A stretch of 64,000 nucleotides of DNA. Source: Blattamonas nauphoetae (lineage: Eukaryota; Preaxostyla; Oxymonadida). The stretch's first letter is position 1. Each line of letters begins with the position of its first letter. Location: positions 124,001 through 188,000 of the forward strand of contig JARBJD010000065.1 of the NCBI GenBank assembly GCA_033064195.1. The letters are read 5' to 3'. The notes beneath the pieces are model-generated. The model was given only the letters and a program-made list of their open reading frames with translations, did no database searches and was not told the DNA's origin. Position numbers and translations under genes: made by a program. This document shows, in pieces, positions 9,573-19,469 of the stretch.

Positions 9573-11746
9573 GAGGATCGGGACAAATCGGACATGGGTG
9601 AGAGTCTGAGCGAAGTCAAAACTGCCTGAGATGACTTCTCTCAAATTTTACTCATATTCTGACAACATTTCGAATAAAAATAGAGAAACAGAAACATGAG
9701 GGAAACGTGTCAAAACATGTTATTGATAAGGTAGATTCGTGACAGAATGGTTGCCCAGCTTCTTGACCAATCGAGTGCTTGGAGTCCGTGTACCATATGG
9801 TCGATTCAGTAGTACTTCATCATCAGATTCTGATTCATTCTCTGTCCGTCTTTGCGGCCTCTTAAATTTGGTGATTTTGCTCAGAATTGAGTTGATCTCT
9901 TCAGGAGATATCGACTCACTGGATGTGTCCGTCTTCATGGCTAGGAGGAGAGCATTACGTCGCTCGACACGACATAGCGTATCGTGTTTTGTCGGACATT
10001 CTGAGACGGGAGTCTGTTCCGGATATGATCTGATCACTCTTGGAGGCGTAGATTTTGGCTTCACAAATTGGACAATTGTCCACAGGTTGAGAGGAAGACA
10101 TGCAAATGGCGAAGCGTATACACAGCCATTTTCGACTTTAAAATTCAGAAAATCTTTGATGCGTGGGAGGGTGTACGTCTCAAAGAGTTCTGTTGACTCA
10201 ATTCCACCAAATGGAAACTGTGTGAAGGCGGAATATGTTTCAGTTTGATCTGTGAACGAAAAAGTCGATAAGTTGTTGAACTGTCGTAATTGAGTTGTCA
10301 ATTTTGGATGATCGGAGACAGCTTGCGAGGACTCCGAAGGCTCCGTCGCAGACGCACTTCCCATGCCCCTCGCAAAAAAAGGCGACTGATACCGTGCATT
10401 GGGGTAGATAGGCCTGTAATCCAAAAGAAAACAAAATGGAGAAAAGAGCCGGAACGAAAATGAGGGCCAGTATCGGACCAAAGATATAGGTGGGTGAGAG
10501 AACGAAAGTCAGACATGAGAAGGAGATCTCTGAAGCAATGGATGACATGTTGTGTGTCATGATTTAGTGTTTTCGAGAGGAAGTGGAAATATCGAATTTG
10601 GTGGGTTTGATCATCTTGTTTTGTGAACAGTGCAAAACCAAGATGGGATATTTGCTGTTTCTTATAAAAATCTTTGGAATGTTGTTCAGGGGGAGACGCA
10701 CAGGCGCCAATTTTCTTTGAAATCAAAGACGAGCAGTCCTTGTCCCTTTGGAGTTGTTCCACTTGAGAATGATACGAGTCTCTTGTTATTCTCGCTTGTT
10801 CCTTGTGGTCTTCGAGAATTTGTTTCTCTCTTTTCTCTCCTTGCAAGAGTTCTCTTCCTTGACTGTGAAGTGATGATTCCTGCCGCTTCAGTTGATCCAG
10901 TCTTCCGCAACGATTGCATATATCCGTCCTCCTTCTTGGTTTTGAGAGATGCTTGCAAAATCGGCGAAATGACGATTTCGAGATTCGATTTGCTGGATGT
11001 TCTTGACAGTACAACTGATGTAGGTTTTTGAGAATCATTGAGAGTTCGAGCCGACCATTTCCATTTATATCTGTCTGTATTGAATTTTTGGGGAGATTGT
11101 CATGGTCCCTTGATTGTTCTTGTCGGACCGCTTCTTCCAACGAATTCAGGTTTTGTTTTTTTTGTTTGTGCTGTACACGATTCCACTGAATGTTTGTGAA
11201 GGAATGTGTGGACCAGTATCTGTGTTTCCACGGGAATTGAATGTCTGGATTGGTTTTGGATTGGTGATCTTTCTGGTGGGTATAAATTCAGGCGCTTCAA
11301 ACGATATGGATGGCGTAGAGTGTTTTGATCTATACCAAATCGGTATTTTTTGAAGTCTTCAAAGGTGAAGACTTGCAGAAGAGCAGTGAGCAGGAGAACT
11401 TTGGAGTGCTTGGACATTGATAAGAATGCGAGACGAAGTTGTTTCATTAGGCTGTCGAAGGATTCTACTTGAAGAGAATAAGAAGTTAGAAATGACAGAA
11501 ATAAACCAAGATGTTTGCGACGAAGGGCATCTTCCACTTTCTTTCCTTCTGATGTGTGTTCAATCGTAAACTTGAGTAGGGCCTCCGGGTTCAGATGATC
11601 GAGTTCTTTCGCTCTATTGATGATCTGTCTGGCACGAGCTTGACTTGTTTTACGTGTTACGCGATATTCGGTATTCATTCTGATCAGACCCAAGTTTTGA
11701 CATCATCCAGATTCTTGCCCACATGTCCGATTTGTCCGATTTGTCC
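9573..11746 (-). mobile_element. Broken DDE-type DNA transposon of unassigned superfamily
   Basis: Imperfect terminal inverted repeats of about 55 bp bracket the region. The left end reads gggacaaatcggacatgggt near 9590. The reverse complement of the right end near 11745 carries the same gacaaatcggacatg, and both continue with a matching ...tctg...gtcaaaact block. Between them the minus strand carries a transposase-like reading path in several frames. The element is ~2.17 kb. Further copies of the motif gtccgatttgtcc at ~11812 suggest a second terminus nearby. I could not assign a superfamily. Confidence 0.65.
9720..11693 (-). pseudogene. Transposase of the 9.6-11.7 kb element, broken by frame changes
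   Basis: Three minus-strand ORFs (11693-11100, 11140-10298 and 10560/10481-9720) form one decaying protein. Parts include a Cys pair ICNRCGRL, a coiled Gln/Glu-rich stretch, a strand-rich segment leading to LYLWSDTGPHFRSGSFLHF, then FFCEGHGKCVCDGAFGVL. The D-x-G-x-H-F-R and H-G-K-x3-C-D-x2-F-G-x-L motifs recur in the fragment at 62872-63504, which supports a transposase family. At least two frame changes separate the pieces. The acidic residues would fit a DDE catalytic core, but this was not tested by alignment. Confidence 0.6.
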
Positions 11747-12710
11747 TCTTTTGAGATAAGTGCAGAAGTTGGATGAACTAATTGAGAGAAAGTTCCAGTG
11801 TGAATATAAGGTGCTTGTCCGATTTGTCCTCCTCTTTGTCCTCTCTTGGGCCGATCGTCCTCTAAACTCCTAATTAGGAGTTTAGGAGACAGAGCCCCTA
11901 CGGCTCGTGATTCACCACCAAACTGATTTTCACACATATTAACGCCCTTTTTAATGTCATACGATGGATATGATCGAATATTGAAGGATCAAGTCTGCTA
12001 TATAGTCAGAAAATTCCATGAAAAAAGTGCGGGGTGAAGAAACTTCTTTTCAGACATTTTGAAGCATTCTCTGGCATTGAACAGGTCCGAATAGAGACAA
12101 AGAGTGTTTGAAGAACAGAGAGAAGGTGAATTCAGATGAAATGGAGGAAAACAAAGCTGATTTTCCGAGGAGGACAGGACCCCTGTCCTCTGTCCTCAAG
12201 ATTTTGTCCTTCGTCCGTCCTCTTAACATCATAATTTGGATGTTTGTATCTCTCATTCCTCTCAATAAGATGGAATCTGTTCACTTCCGGAATGGCATGC
12301 TCAACAAGATCTCCAATGGCATTCATCCCAACTACTTGGATCTTGGAATGATGGTGTGTTCCTCAAACTGCCTTATGATTGCAATTTTAAGGTTTCCTCA
12401 CTTTTTTCACAGTAGATCCGAGATGAGGCAAACAGAATCTCATTCACATTCTCCATTCCAAGCAAAAATGATACAAGTCGTCTGAATCCGCTTCAATTGG
12501 TTGCGAGAGGCTGAAAACAATCAATTGGCACCCACAAAACTCTCCGTCGTCAACTTCTTCTTCGATGGATCCATTCTCATCCTCGATGGGGGGATGAACT
12601 GAACATACATCTAAATAGTTCCAAATGTTATTTAATCACTTCACCTCTTTGCTCGATTGGCTATTGTGTGAGAATAGCAAAAATGGATGAGGGAAGTGAA
12701 CAAATACAAC
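11747..12710. other. Region of GTCC-rich repeats, a palindrome and an unassigned ORF
   Basis: It contains repeated gtccgatttgtcc/gtcctc motifs at 11812-11862 and 12170-12230 and a perfect 24-bp palindrome at 11862-11885. A plus-strand ORF at 12108-12485 contains KMESVHFRNGMLNKISNG, and a possible spliced continuation reads IRDEANRISFTFSIPSKN near 12420-12485. No family was recognised. The ORF could be a small multi-exon host gene fragment. Confidence 0.35.
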
Positions 12711-12775
12711 TGTCACTCCGGAATACGGTAATCAGGAATCACGGACAGATCAATGGGGAGATCACACTTCAAACC
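12711..12775 (+). repeat. Interspersed repeat R, copy 1
   Basis: The segment gtcactccggaatacggtaa, followed by ...gaatcacgg...gatcaatggggagatc and ...cacttcaaa, recurs on the minus strand at 15903-15948 (continuing at 19338-19360 on the far side of the Tc1 element) and at 61190-61253. Outer limits are unknown. Confidence 0.6.
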
Positions 12776-12825
12776 AAAATATTGGACGTATCAATTGTTA
12801 AAAATGTTAAAATGATGATGTGGAG

Positions 12826-12898
12826 TAGGCATGGGCAGCGGTCGGTCCGACTGCTCGTCGACCGACCGACTGCTTTTTTTTGATGATCTGCCCCTTTT
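12826..12898 (-). repeat. Head-only copy 2 of the SINE-like repeat
   Basis: It is nearly identical to 2597-2667 through the taggcatgggcagcggtcgg head, the GC-rich palindrome and the T run, then ends in gatctgcccctttt. It lies just downstream of the AlaRS pseudogene. Confidence 0.7.
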
Positions 12899-12937
12899 CT
12901 CACAACTTGTTTTGTTGATTCCTTATGATTGACTAGT

Positions 12938-15080
12938 TTAACTAAAAACAAGAATGGTAAAGATAGATGTGTGTGGGGAATGATAAAAAGAATAGGTAAT
13001 GGTGGGTTGGCACATGAAAACGTAGAAAAGGTGCTGGACGCTTCGAGAAACAAATGAAACAACACATCTCAACCAGTACAGTCCACAGTTCGAGCAGAGG
13101 ATGCGAATGGACCTGACTTGGGCAGAATTATTCAGATGCAATCCACAGCACGCCTTGACGTCCCCCACCACTACATCGTCCTCTGGTACATCGTGGACAG
13201 TCGGGCAGGCAGAGTGGAAGGCTGCGAGATGGTCGTTCTGATGTCTTGTCTTTGGAGCTGGCTTGAGCATCGACACAACACGCACGTCGAGGCCAGGGAC
13301 AACGCCGCCCTGGTAGAGAGAGAAGCCGTGCTGCCTCTCTGCATCCTCCTTCTTCATGTGTGTCTTCCGGATCATCAGCTCCTCTGTGACCAGCTTGTTG
13401 GCGTAGTCTTCGATCTGCTCCACTTCCTCTTCCTTCAGAGCAGCGAAGTGGGTGATGTCCAGATGGGCCTGCACGACTGTCTTTTTGGCTGAGGCCTGCC
13501 ACACGCGAGGACCGTCTGACTTGTGGCTCGTATGTCAGCTGTTCGTGCTCCTCTCGATGAACTGGATATGCTGCTCGGTTAGGGCAGGGACGATCTGGTG
13601 TGTGACACAATGCCCAGCCTTCCCAACGTCGACCACATCAAACACGGCTGCTCTGCGATCGGCGAGGATTTCAGCGAAGGAGCCTTCGAATCGACTTCCT
13701 TCAGGCTTCGCTAAGAAAAGGGTGAGCTTTCCATTGTCGTGGTCTTGGCCACCTGATGTTGGGTAGAAGAAAGTCTGGTCGAGCACAACGAGATCGTGGA
13801 CTGTGTCCTTTTCAGGTTTTTTCGGTCAATTCAACTCTTTGAGGTGGATTCTTGCGTTGGACAGGAAATCAGCGTTGTATTTAGAGGAGAGACTTCGTCA
13901 TTGTTTCCGTAATCTCTGTCAACTCAGAATAGCGATTTTTGAGGTTGAGATGTTTTGTGATTACTTTAAGTTGATCAGAAATCACACCGTGCGTGGTAAT
14001 GAGTGTGATCCAAATCGTAAACAGTCAGATCAGAGCTGAGCTGTTCACCTCCCTTCGCCTTCATCTGAACTTCCTTCTGACCAGTGTTCTGGGAGTTTTT
14101 TACAATGATTTCGGCTGCCTGATCGGTGGGGTTCCATCGCTGGTATGCTAGTTCAATGATGGTCAAAAGAGAGTGATTGATTGTGAAGCATCCATCTAAC
14201 TGCATCAATGTTGAGCGAACAGACATGTCTTCATTCGAAGTTGGATAACTGTTGATCAGCAACGGAATTCGATCCAGACCGTGACCCACATAAACAATGC
14301 GCAATGGAAGGTCAGACTTTGTTCTTTTCACGTGATCTGCCTTGTAGACATTGAACACCATGTTTCCGACTTCCAGTCCTTTCACAAAGGACTCTGTACA
14401 TAGTCCCATGTTTCCTCCACCAGTCCATACATCTTCATTGAAGGTAATTTCTGTTTCTTTAAAGTGAAATGTTGTGGTCAGCCAGTTCAGATTGTTTTCA
14501 ATGACCTGAACCTTTTAACATGCAGTTTCGTCCTGAAAGTCCAATTGAATCGAGATCATTGAATTGGAGACAGAATAGAGGTTAGATGAGAGGATTGGCT
14601 GGTGGTTTGGGTTCTACCGTGACACAGTATGGTTGGAAGCAGTAAATTCCTGCGGCAACATAGTCCACATCATCACGCCACCTTGCAACAACAGGATATC
14701 GATCGATAGCAGTGTGTGGAGTAACAGTATGTGTGAACGATCTGGGAGACAATATCAAGAGGTGAAAGAAGAAGTTAAGAAAAATAAAATGAAAGAAACA
14801 ATGTTCAAAGCAGGTGAAAGCCTCCTGGCATGTCAATTTATGTTCATATGATTTGATTTCTTGGCAAGGCTCTTGGACGAACATGTACGATTCTTCGCAG
14901 TTGTTATCTCCATTGATCTGGAAAGAAAGGACGAGAGACATTGGAATAAATGAATTGAAGGGAAATGAAGCGCCATACTGCTCGTTCTGTATCGTTGGTC
15001 CAGAAGTTGTGGCCACATTTACAATGCTTGCGTTACCAGCATGCTGCTTTCAACCAACACATTGGATCGAAGCAATCAGA
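12938..15080 (-). pseudogene. alaS: Archaeal-type alanyl-tRNA synthetase pseudogene
   Basis: Minus-strand blocks follow the order of an archaeal-type AlaRS. They are a zinc-binding [16 protein letters not shown] near 15040; [20 protein letters not shown] then [17 protein letters not shown] (14700-14590); NEDVWTGGGNMG then FVKGLEVGNMVF (14440-14350); VYVGHGLDRIPLL; VLDQTFFYPTSGGQ (13780); VWQASAKKT then LDITHF (13505-13440); and GFSLYQGGVVPGLDVRVV then DVKACCGLHL (13330-13130). The family would charge tRNA-Ala. Here the HLTSFEMMxHH stretch expected after GRxGR is missing, the editing-domain HxxxH region is lost around an in-frame TGA, CGGTH reads CCGLH, and the C-terminus runs out. Several stops and frame changes show decay. 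A functional copy must exist elsewhere. Confidence 0.8.
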
Positions 15081-15379
15081 CTTTTCAGCAAATGATGGCT
15101 GGTAAATTGCTTTACTTCCATTTCTTCGTCAGTTTTGTACGATTTGTCGCGTGTCTACGTATATGATCGTGTCGGTTGTTTCTACAGCTTTATTATCCTT
15201 CAAAACGAGAATTTGTGGAATCTTTGAGACTATTTCCATGATTGTGCCTTGATCCGATCCGATGATGGGACGAGAATCAATCGTGAGCGTGATCTTGAGT
15301 GAAAGCGAGAATAAAAGGTGGAGAAGAAAAAAAGCAACAATTTTCTGTTCTTTAAACCCTTGGAAAAGCAGTCAGAACC

Positions 15380-15702
15380 AAAAGGAAGAGTCGGGGTCTG
15401 TCGGACAGTCCGACTTTTTGTCCGATGTTGGGGAAGGACAGACCGACTCAGGGACTCTTGAACCACGACATCACACACAGTAATTTTGTGAAAAATGTGA
15501 TGAACTAATTATAGAGATGTTGTGAATCAAAAATAAGAAAAAAAGAATAATAAAGTGTCTCTGTCGGGATTCGATCCTGGGTCCGGGGAGCAAAAAGCTT
15601 CCGTGCTACCACTCGACTAAAGGGCACTTCAAAAAAGTCGCCGACTCTTTTATTTTTAGGGACTGGACTCGATGCTTTCAGACCGACCACTGCCCATGCC
15701 TA
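15380..15702 (-). repeat. tRNA-derived SINE-like element, copy 2
   Basis: It is collinear with 5617-5937 over ~323 bp. The 73-nt tRNA-like core is at 15627-15555 (minus strand), with an A-box-like TTAGTCGAGTGGTAGCAC, a CTTTTTG anticodon loop inside a better-paired stem than copy 1, and the same B-box. Both copies share the non-tRNA parts, including the left end with agtccgactttttgtccgat, so the whole ~320 bp is the mobile unit. Confidence 0.7.
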
Positions 15703-15902
15703 ATGTGGAGGATACAACTATGCGGAATTGAACATGTGTTGTGATGATGGAAGCCTTGGTGAAAGAAGAAGAAAGCTTTGCAATGCTGGAATTGAGAAGA
15801 AAAGAAGGAAATCTGCCTCATAACTCGACTTGTCTTCCATTTCAACGTTTTTATGAGATGTTTTTTGGCTTTTGAACAGAAAATATGAATGATAAGCGGT
15901 TT
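15703..15902. other. Short unassigned stretch
   Basis: This A/T-rich DNA lies between the SINE-like copy and the repeat R copy that holds the Tc1 element. No gene was seen. Confidence 0.3.
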
Positions 15903-15948
15903 TGAGGTGAGATCTCCCCATTGATCTTTCCATGATTCCCGATTCCCG
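15903..15948 (-). repeat. Interspersed repeat R, copy 2, split by the Tc1-like insertion
   Basis: The reverse complement reads cgggaatcgggaatcatgga then ...agatcaatggggagatctc, matching 12711-12775. On the other side of the transposon (19338-19360) the same repeat resumes with cagtcactctggaa. The insertion TA therefore sits inside the repeat. Confidence 0.65.
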
Positions 15949-15950
15949 TA

Positions 15951-16880
15951 CAGTCCTTTCCAAAAAGTTGATCAGGTGTTCCAAAAAGATGACTGATCGA
16001 CTGGATACCCTCGCCCATAATACTCTTTCTCGTGTCAGGACCACTTTCTCCGTTAACCTCATATCTCTTTTTTGTGTGCATACATGGACAGATCGTGACT
16101 TGAAAGAGGGTATGTCTTCTTTGTGGAGGGAACAAAACACACTTTGTCGAGATTTTTTGTCGTTTGTTTTCCGTCATGTTTTTGCTCTCACTATTCGTCC
16201 TTATCTCTAACAGGGCAAGATAATTCATTAAAATGTGAAATTACTCGGCAGTTTGCTTTTTCATCGCTGTTAAATACATATTTTCAGATGAAGAGAACTC
16301 ATCCATTCCAAAGCAAGAATTGGGTGCGTATGTCAATTCTTAGCTCTTTTCTCTTCGTCCTTCTTCATAGTCACGACTTCTGGACGCCACTTCAAATGTG
16401 TTTTCCAGTTCCGAATGCACTACCTGCCTGTAATGACCACAAGAACGCTGATCCCGATTCTCTCTCTTCAACAACTTAACGTTGACTTTCGCATGTTTTC
16501 TCTCTTATTTTAATCATGTTATTCAGGAATCACAAACAATACTTCCGAGAGAGGAAGCATTACAAGAATTTCTTCCCATACTTTGAAAAGCCGTCATTTC
16601 ACTGCAAATATACATTTTTATGCTTGATTTCACTTGTCAAAATGTTTATTCCCTTCTATTATTCTCGTATTTCTTTTTTTCTCGGTTTCAATACATATTC
16701 ATCTCATAACTTCCACTTCACTAAATTGTTGTTCGGATCTTTTGATGGACATGTGATGTTTTTTGGCACTTTGCATTTTTGTGACATCGACATTCGTTTA
16801 TTCTCATTTTGCTCTCAAAACTACTGTACAAATTTTTCTTACTCGTCATTTCACCTCGACTACTTTTTGCCTTTTCACTC
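15951..16880 (+). repeat. Left terminal inverted repeat of the Tc1-like element
   Basis: It pairs with 18408-19335. The arm contains A/T-rich sequence and short ORFs that occur in mirror image in the other arm; none shows coding features, so I treat them as non-coding. Confidence 0.85.
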
Positions 16881-17061
16881 CCACAAAATTTTTTCAATTA
16901 ATGTCAATTATCATTTCGCGATTTAGACAATACAATACATCTACTATCAATTTTATTCTAATTTCTGTAAACACAAAAGTCGGTCAAAATTCTGGAGTCC
17001 CCATAGTAATTTTTCTTCTTTATCTCGAAGCCAATCCATCCATTTTCGATCGTTCTCTTCC

Positions 17062-18332
17062 ATGAACTTCTACGATGGAAACGCTCTTCCAAATCCACTT
17101 TATCTTGATCTGCGCAATCCATTAGAACAAGACAATGCAATAAACTACGTTCCGCAACTTCATCAGTACCAAATTCAGCCACAACCAGAGCCGCCACAAA
17201 TTAATCAGCAAGCCCTTCATGCTGAGGTAGACATGTACGAAGCGTTGGCCCCTCCTCCTCCACCTCCGCCTCCGCCTCCGCCTCTGGTACCACTTCTACC
17301 AATCCTCCATCGACCATACACTCCAGCCACACCTGAAAGAGAGTCCGACTGACGCTCCTGTATCGTGAGAATGGAGAGACAAAATCAGTCACGTGGTATG
17401 CGCAACGGGTAACGCTCACTGTCCCAACAACAACTCGCTTCATTCGACAACTTCGCCGAGGCGAATCAATTACTCACAATCTTCCACGAAGAGGCAGACC
17501 GGATCGAAGGAACGACAGGTTCCGCAATCAGGAAGTTAGACGGCTGCTCCAGGAGGACGGACAGCGAACTCTCAGAGAGATGGCGGCACATCTCAGCGCG
17601 CAAGGTCACCAGACAAGCCCAACAACAGTCTTTCGGATGTTGTCACAGCGGAATGAAGTAAACCGAGACATGCCTCTATTCTCCTTCAAACGTGTCAGAG
17701 TGAGAGCTCCAGCGGCCAACACAGAAGAAAACAAGAATGCTCGCGTGGCTTTCATCCAAAATGCGATGGCTCACATCCGCGACGGATGGTTTCCAATCTT
17801 CTTGGACGAAACATTATGGAACATCGAATGCGTGCGGAGATACGGATGGGCTGAAGTTGGCAGGGCTCCACTCGTCGCAAGACCGACCAATTTCGTTTCG
17901 TTGACCGCGATTACGTCAATCTCACCCAATGGAGTTGGTCACACAGAGCTCATTCGAGGTCCAATCACTGCCGATGTCTTCGAAGCATATCTCAGGAGAC
18001 TCCTTGAAACCAACACAGCTCGACGTAGATGGGTTCTTATCCTGGACAACGCCGGAATACACCATGTGGCCACTCAGAACATCGTTCTCGAGGCAAATCA
18101 ACGAATTCTGTACAACGCCGCTTACAGTCCAGACCTGAATCCCATCGAAAATGTCTTTGGCTTCTGGAAAAACAGAGTGGAAGCACAAATTCGTGACTGG
18201 CAAGGAGAGAATCACTTTTTGGATCAGATTCGTGAAGCATTTTCGCAGATCTCTCCTGATGAAGTCTTCAGATGCATTGAAAGTTGTCGAGCGGTTCAGT
18301 GGCCTCGAGCAGTAAGGCGAGAGGATATGTAA
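17062..18332 (+). CDS. Tc1/mariner-like transposase, two overlapping frames
   Basis: The first ORF (17062-17352) encodes a Pro-rich N-terminus with eleven consecutive prolines. The second frame is open from 17337 and contains the HTH region: TKSVTWYAQRV, the GRP linker in LPRRGRPDRRN, then the second helix set REMAAHLSAQGHQTSPTTVF. The DDE core follows: FLDETLWN, LILDNAGIHH and YSPDLNPIENVF, with about 33 residues between the second Asp and the Glu. The first ATG of the second frame (17580) would leave out half of the DNA-binding domain. Expression therefore needs a -1 frame change or splice near 17336, or the Pro-rich ORF is unrelated. The product ends with TAA. It acts in the nucleus by cut-and-paste at TA sites. 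Confidence 0.85.
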
Positions 18333-18407
18333 GGAATCGAATTCTTTGTTCAGTGAAGTGATGTTTGGTCCACTTCATTTTCAGTTTTGTTCACTGGTAG
18401 TTGCAGA

Positions 18408-19335
18408 AAATGGGAAAAAGTAGTCGAAGTGAAATGACGAGTAAGAAAAATTTGTACAGTAGTTTTGAGAGCAAAAATGAGAATAAACGAATGTCGATGT
18501 CACAAAAATGCAAAGTGCCAAAAAACATCACATGTCCATCAAAAGATCCGAACAACAATTTAGTGAAGTGGAAGTTATGAGATGAATATGTATTGAAACC
18601 GAGAAAAAAAAAGAAATACGAGAATAATAGAAGGGAATAAACATTTTGACAAGTGAAATCAAGCATAAAAATGTATATTTGCAGTGAAATGACGGCTTTT
18701 CAAAGTATGGGAAGAAATTCTTGTAATGCTTCCTCTCTCGGAAGTATTGTTTGTGATTCCTGAATAACATGATTAAAATAAGAGAGAAAACATGCGAAAG
18801 TCAACGTTAAGTTGTTGAAGAGAGAGAATCGGGATCAGCGTTCTTGTGGTCATTACAGGCAGGTAGTGCATTCGGAACTGGAAAACACATTTGAAGTGGC
18901 GTCCAGAAGTCGTGACTATGAAGAAGGACGAAGAGAAAAGAGCTAAGAATTGACATACGCACCCAATTCTTGCTTTGGAATGGATGAGTTCTCTTCATCT
19001 GAAAATATGTATTTAACAGCGATGAAAAAGCAAACTGCCGAGTAATTTCACATTTTAATGAATTATCTTGCCCTGTTAGAGATAAGGACGAATAGTGAGA
19101 GCAAAAACATGACGGAAAACAAACGACAAAAAATCTCGACAAAGTGTGTTTTGTTCCCTCCACAAAGAAGACATACCCTCTTTCAAGTCACGATCTGTCC
19201 ATGTATGCACACAAAAAAGAGATATGAGGTTAACGGAGAAAGTGGTCCTGACACGAGAAAGAGTATTATGGGCGAGGGTATCCAGTCGATCAGTCATCTT
19301 TTTGGAACACCTGATCAACTTTTTGGAAAGGACTG
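18408..19335 (-). repeat. Right terminal inverted repeat of the Tc1-like element
   Basis: Mirror copy of 15951-16880. The pairing fades inside ~18408 just after the block gtagtcgaagtgaaatgacg. Confidence 0.85.
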
Positions 19336-19469
19336 TATTCCAGAGTGACTGAATGAATGGTCTGATCGTTCTCAAACTCTTTGTTGAAGCCGTAAAGCGA
19401 TTATCAATCAACTTTACAGTCAAATAAGGAGGTATCCTTGACATACCTACCCTTTGTCCGACTTGATGA

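Larger units (their letters stand above)
15951..19335 (+). mobile_element. Tc1/mariner-like transposon with ~930-bp terminal inverted repeats
   Basis: The ends read CAGTCCTTTCCAAAAAGTTG and its inverse, each flanked by TA (15949-15950 and 19336-19337). The arms, 15951-~16880 and ~18408-19335, are nearly identical apart from a handful of substitutions and a homopolymer difference. Total length is 3,385 bp. The centre carries an HTH/DDE transposase on the plus strand. Near-identical arms argue for a recent insertion. Terminal repeats of about 1 kb are far longer than the tens of bp of classic Tc1/mariner elements. Confidence 0.9.

Noticed and set aside
16123-16926. ORFs inside the Tc1-like inverted repeats as accessory genes
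   Set aside because: They are A/T-rich chance frames; a 2-bp homopolymer difference between arms changes them, and no protein features are seen.
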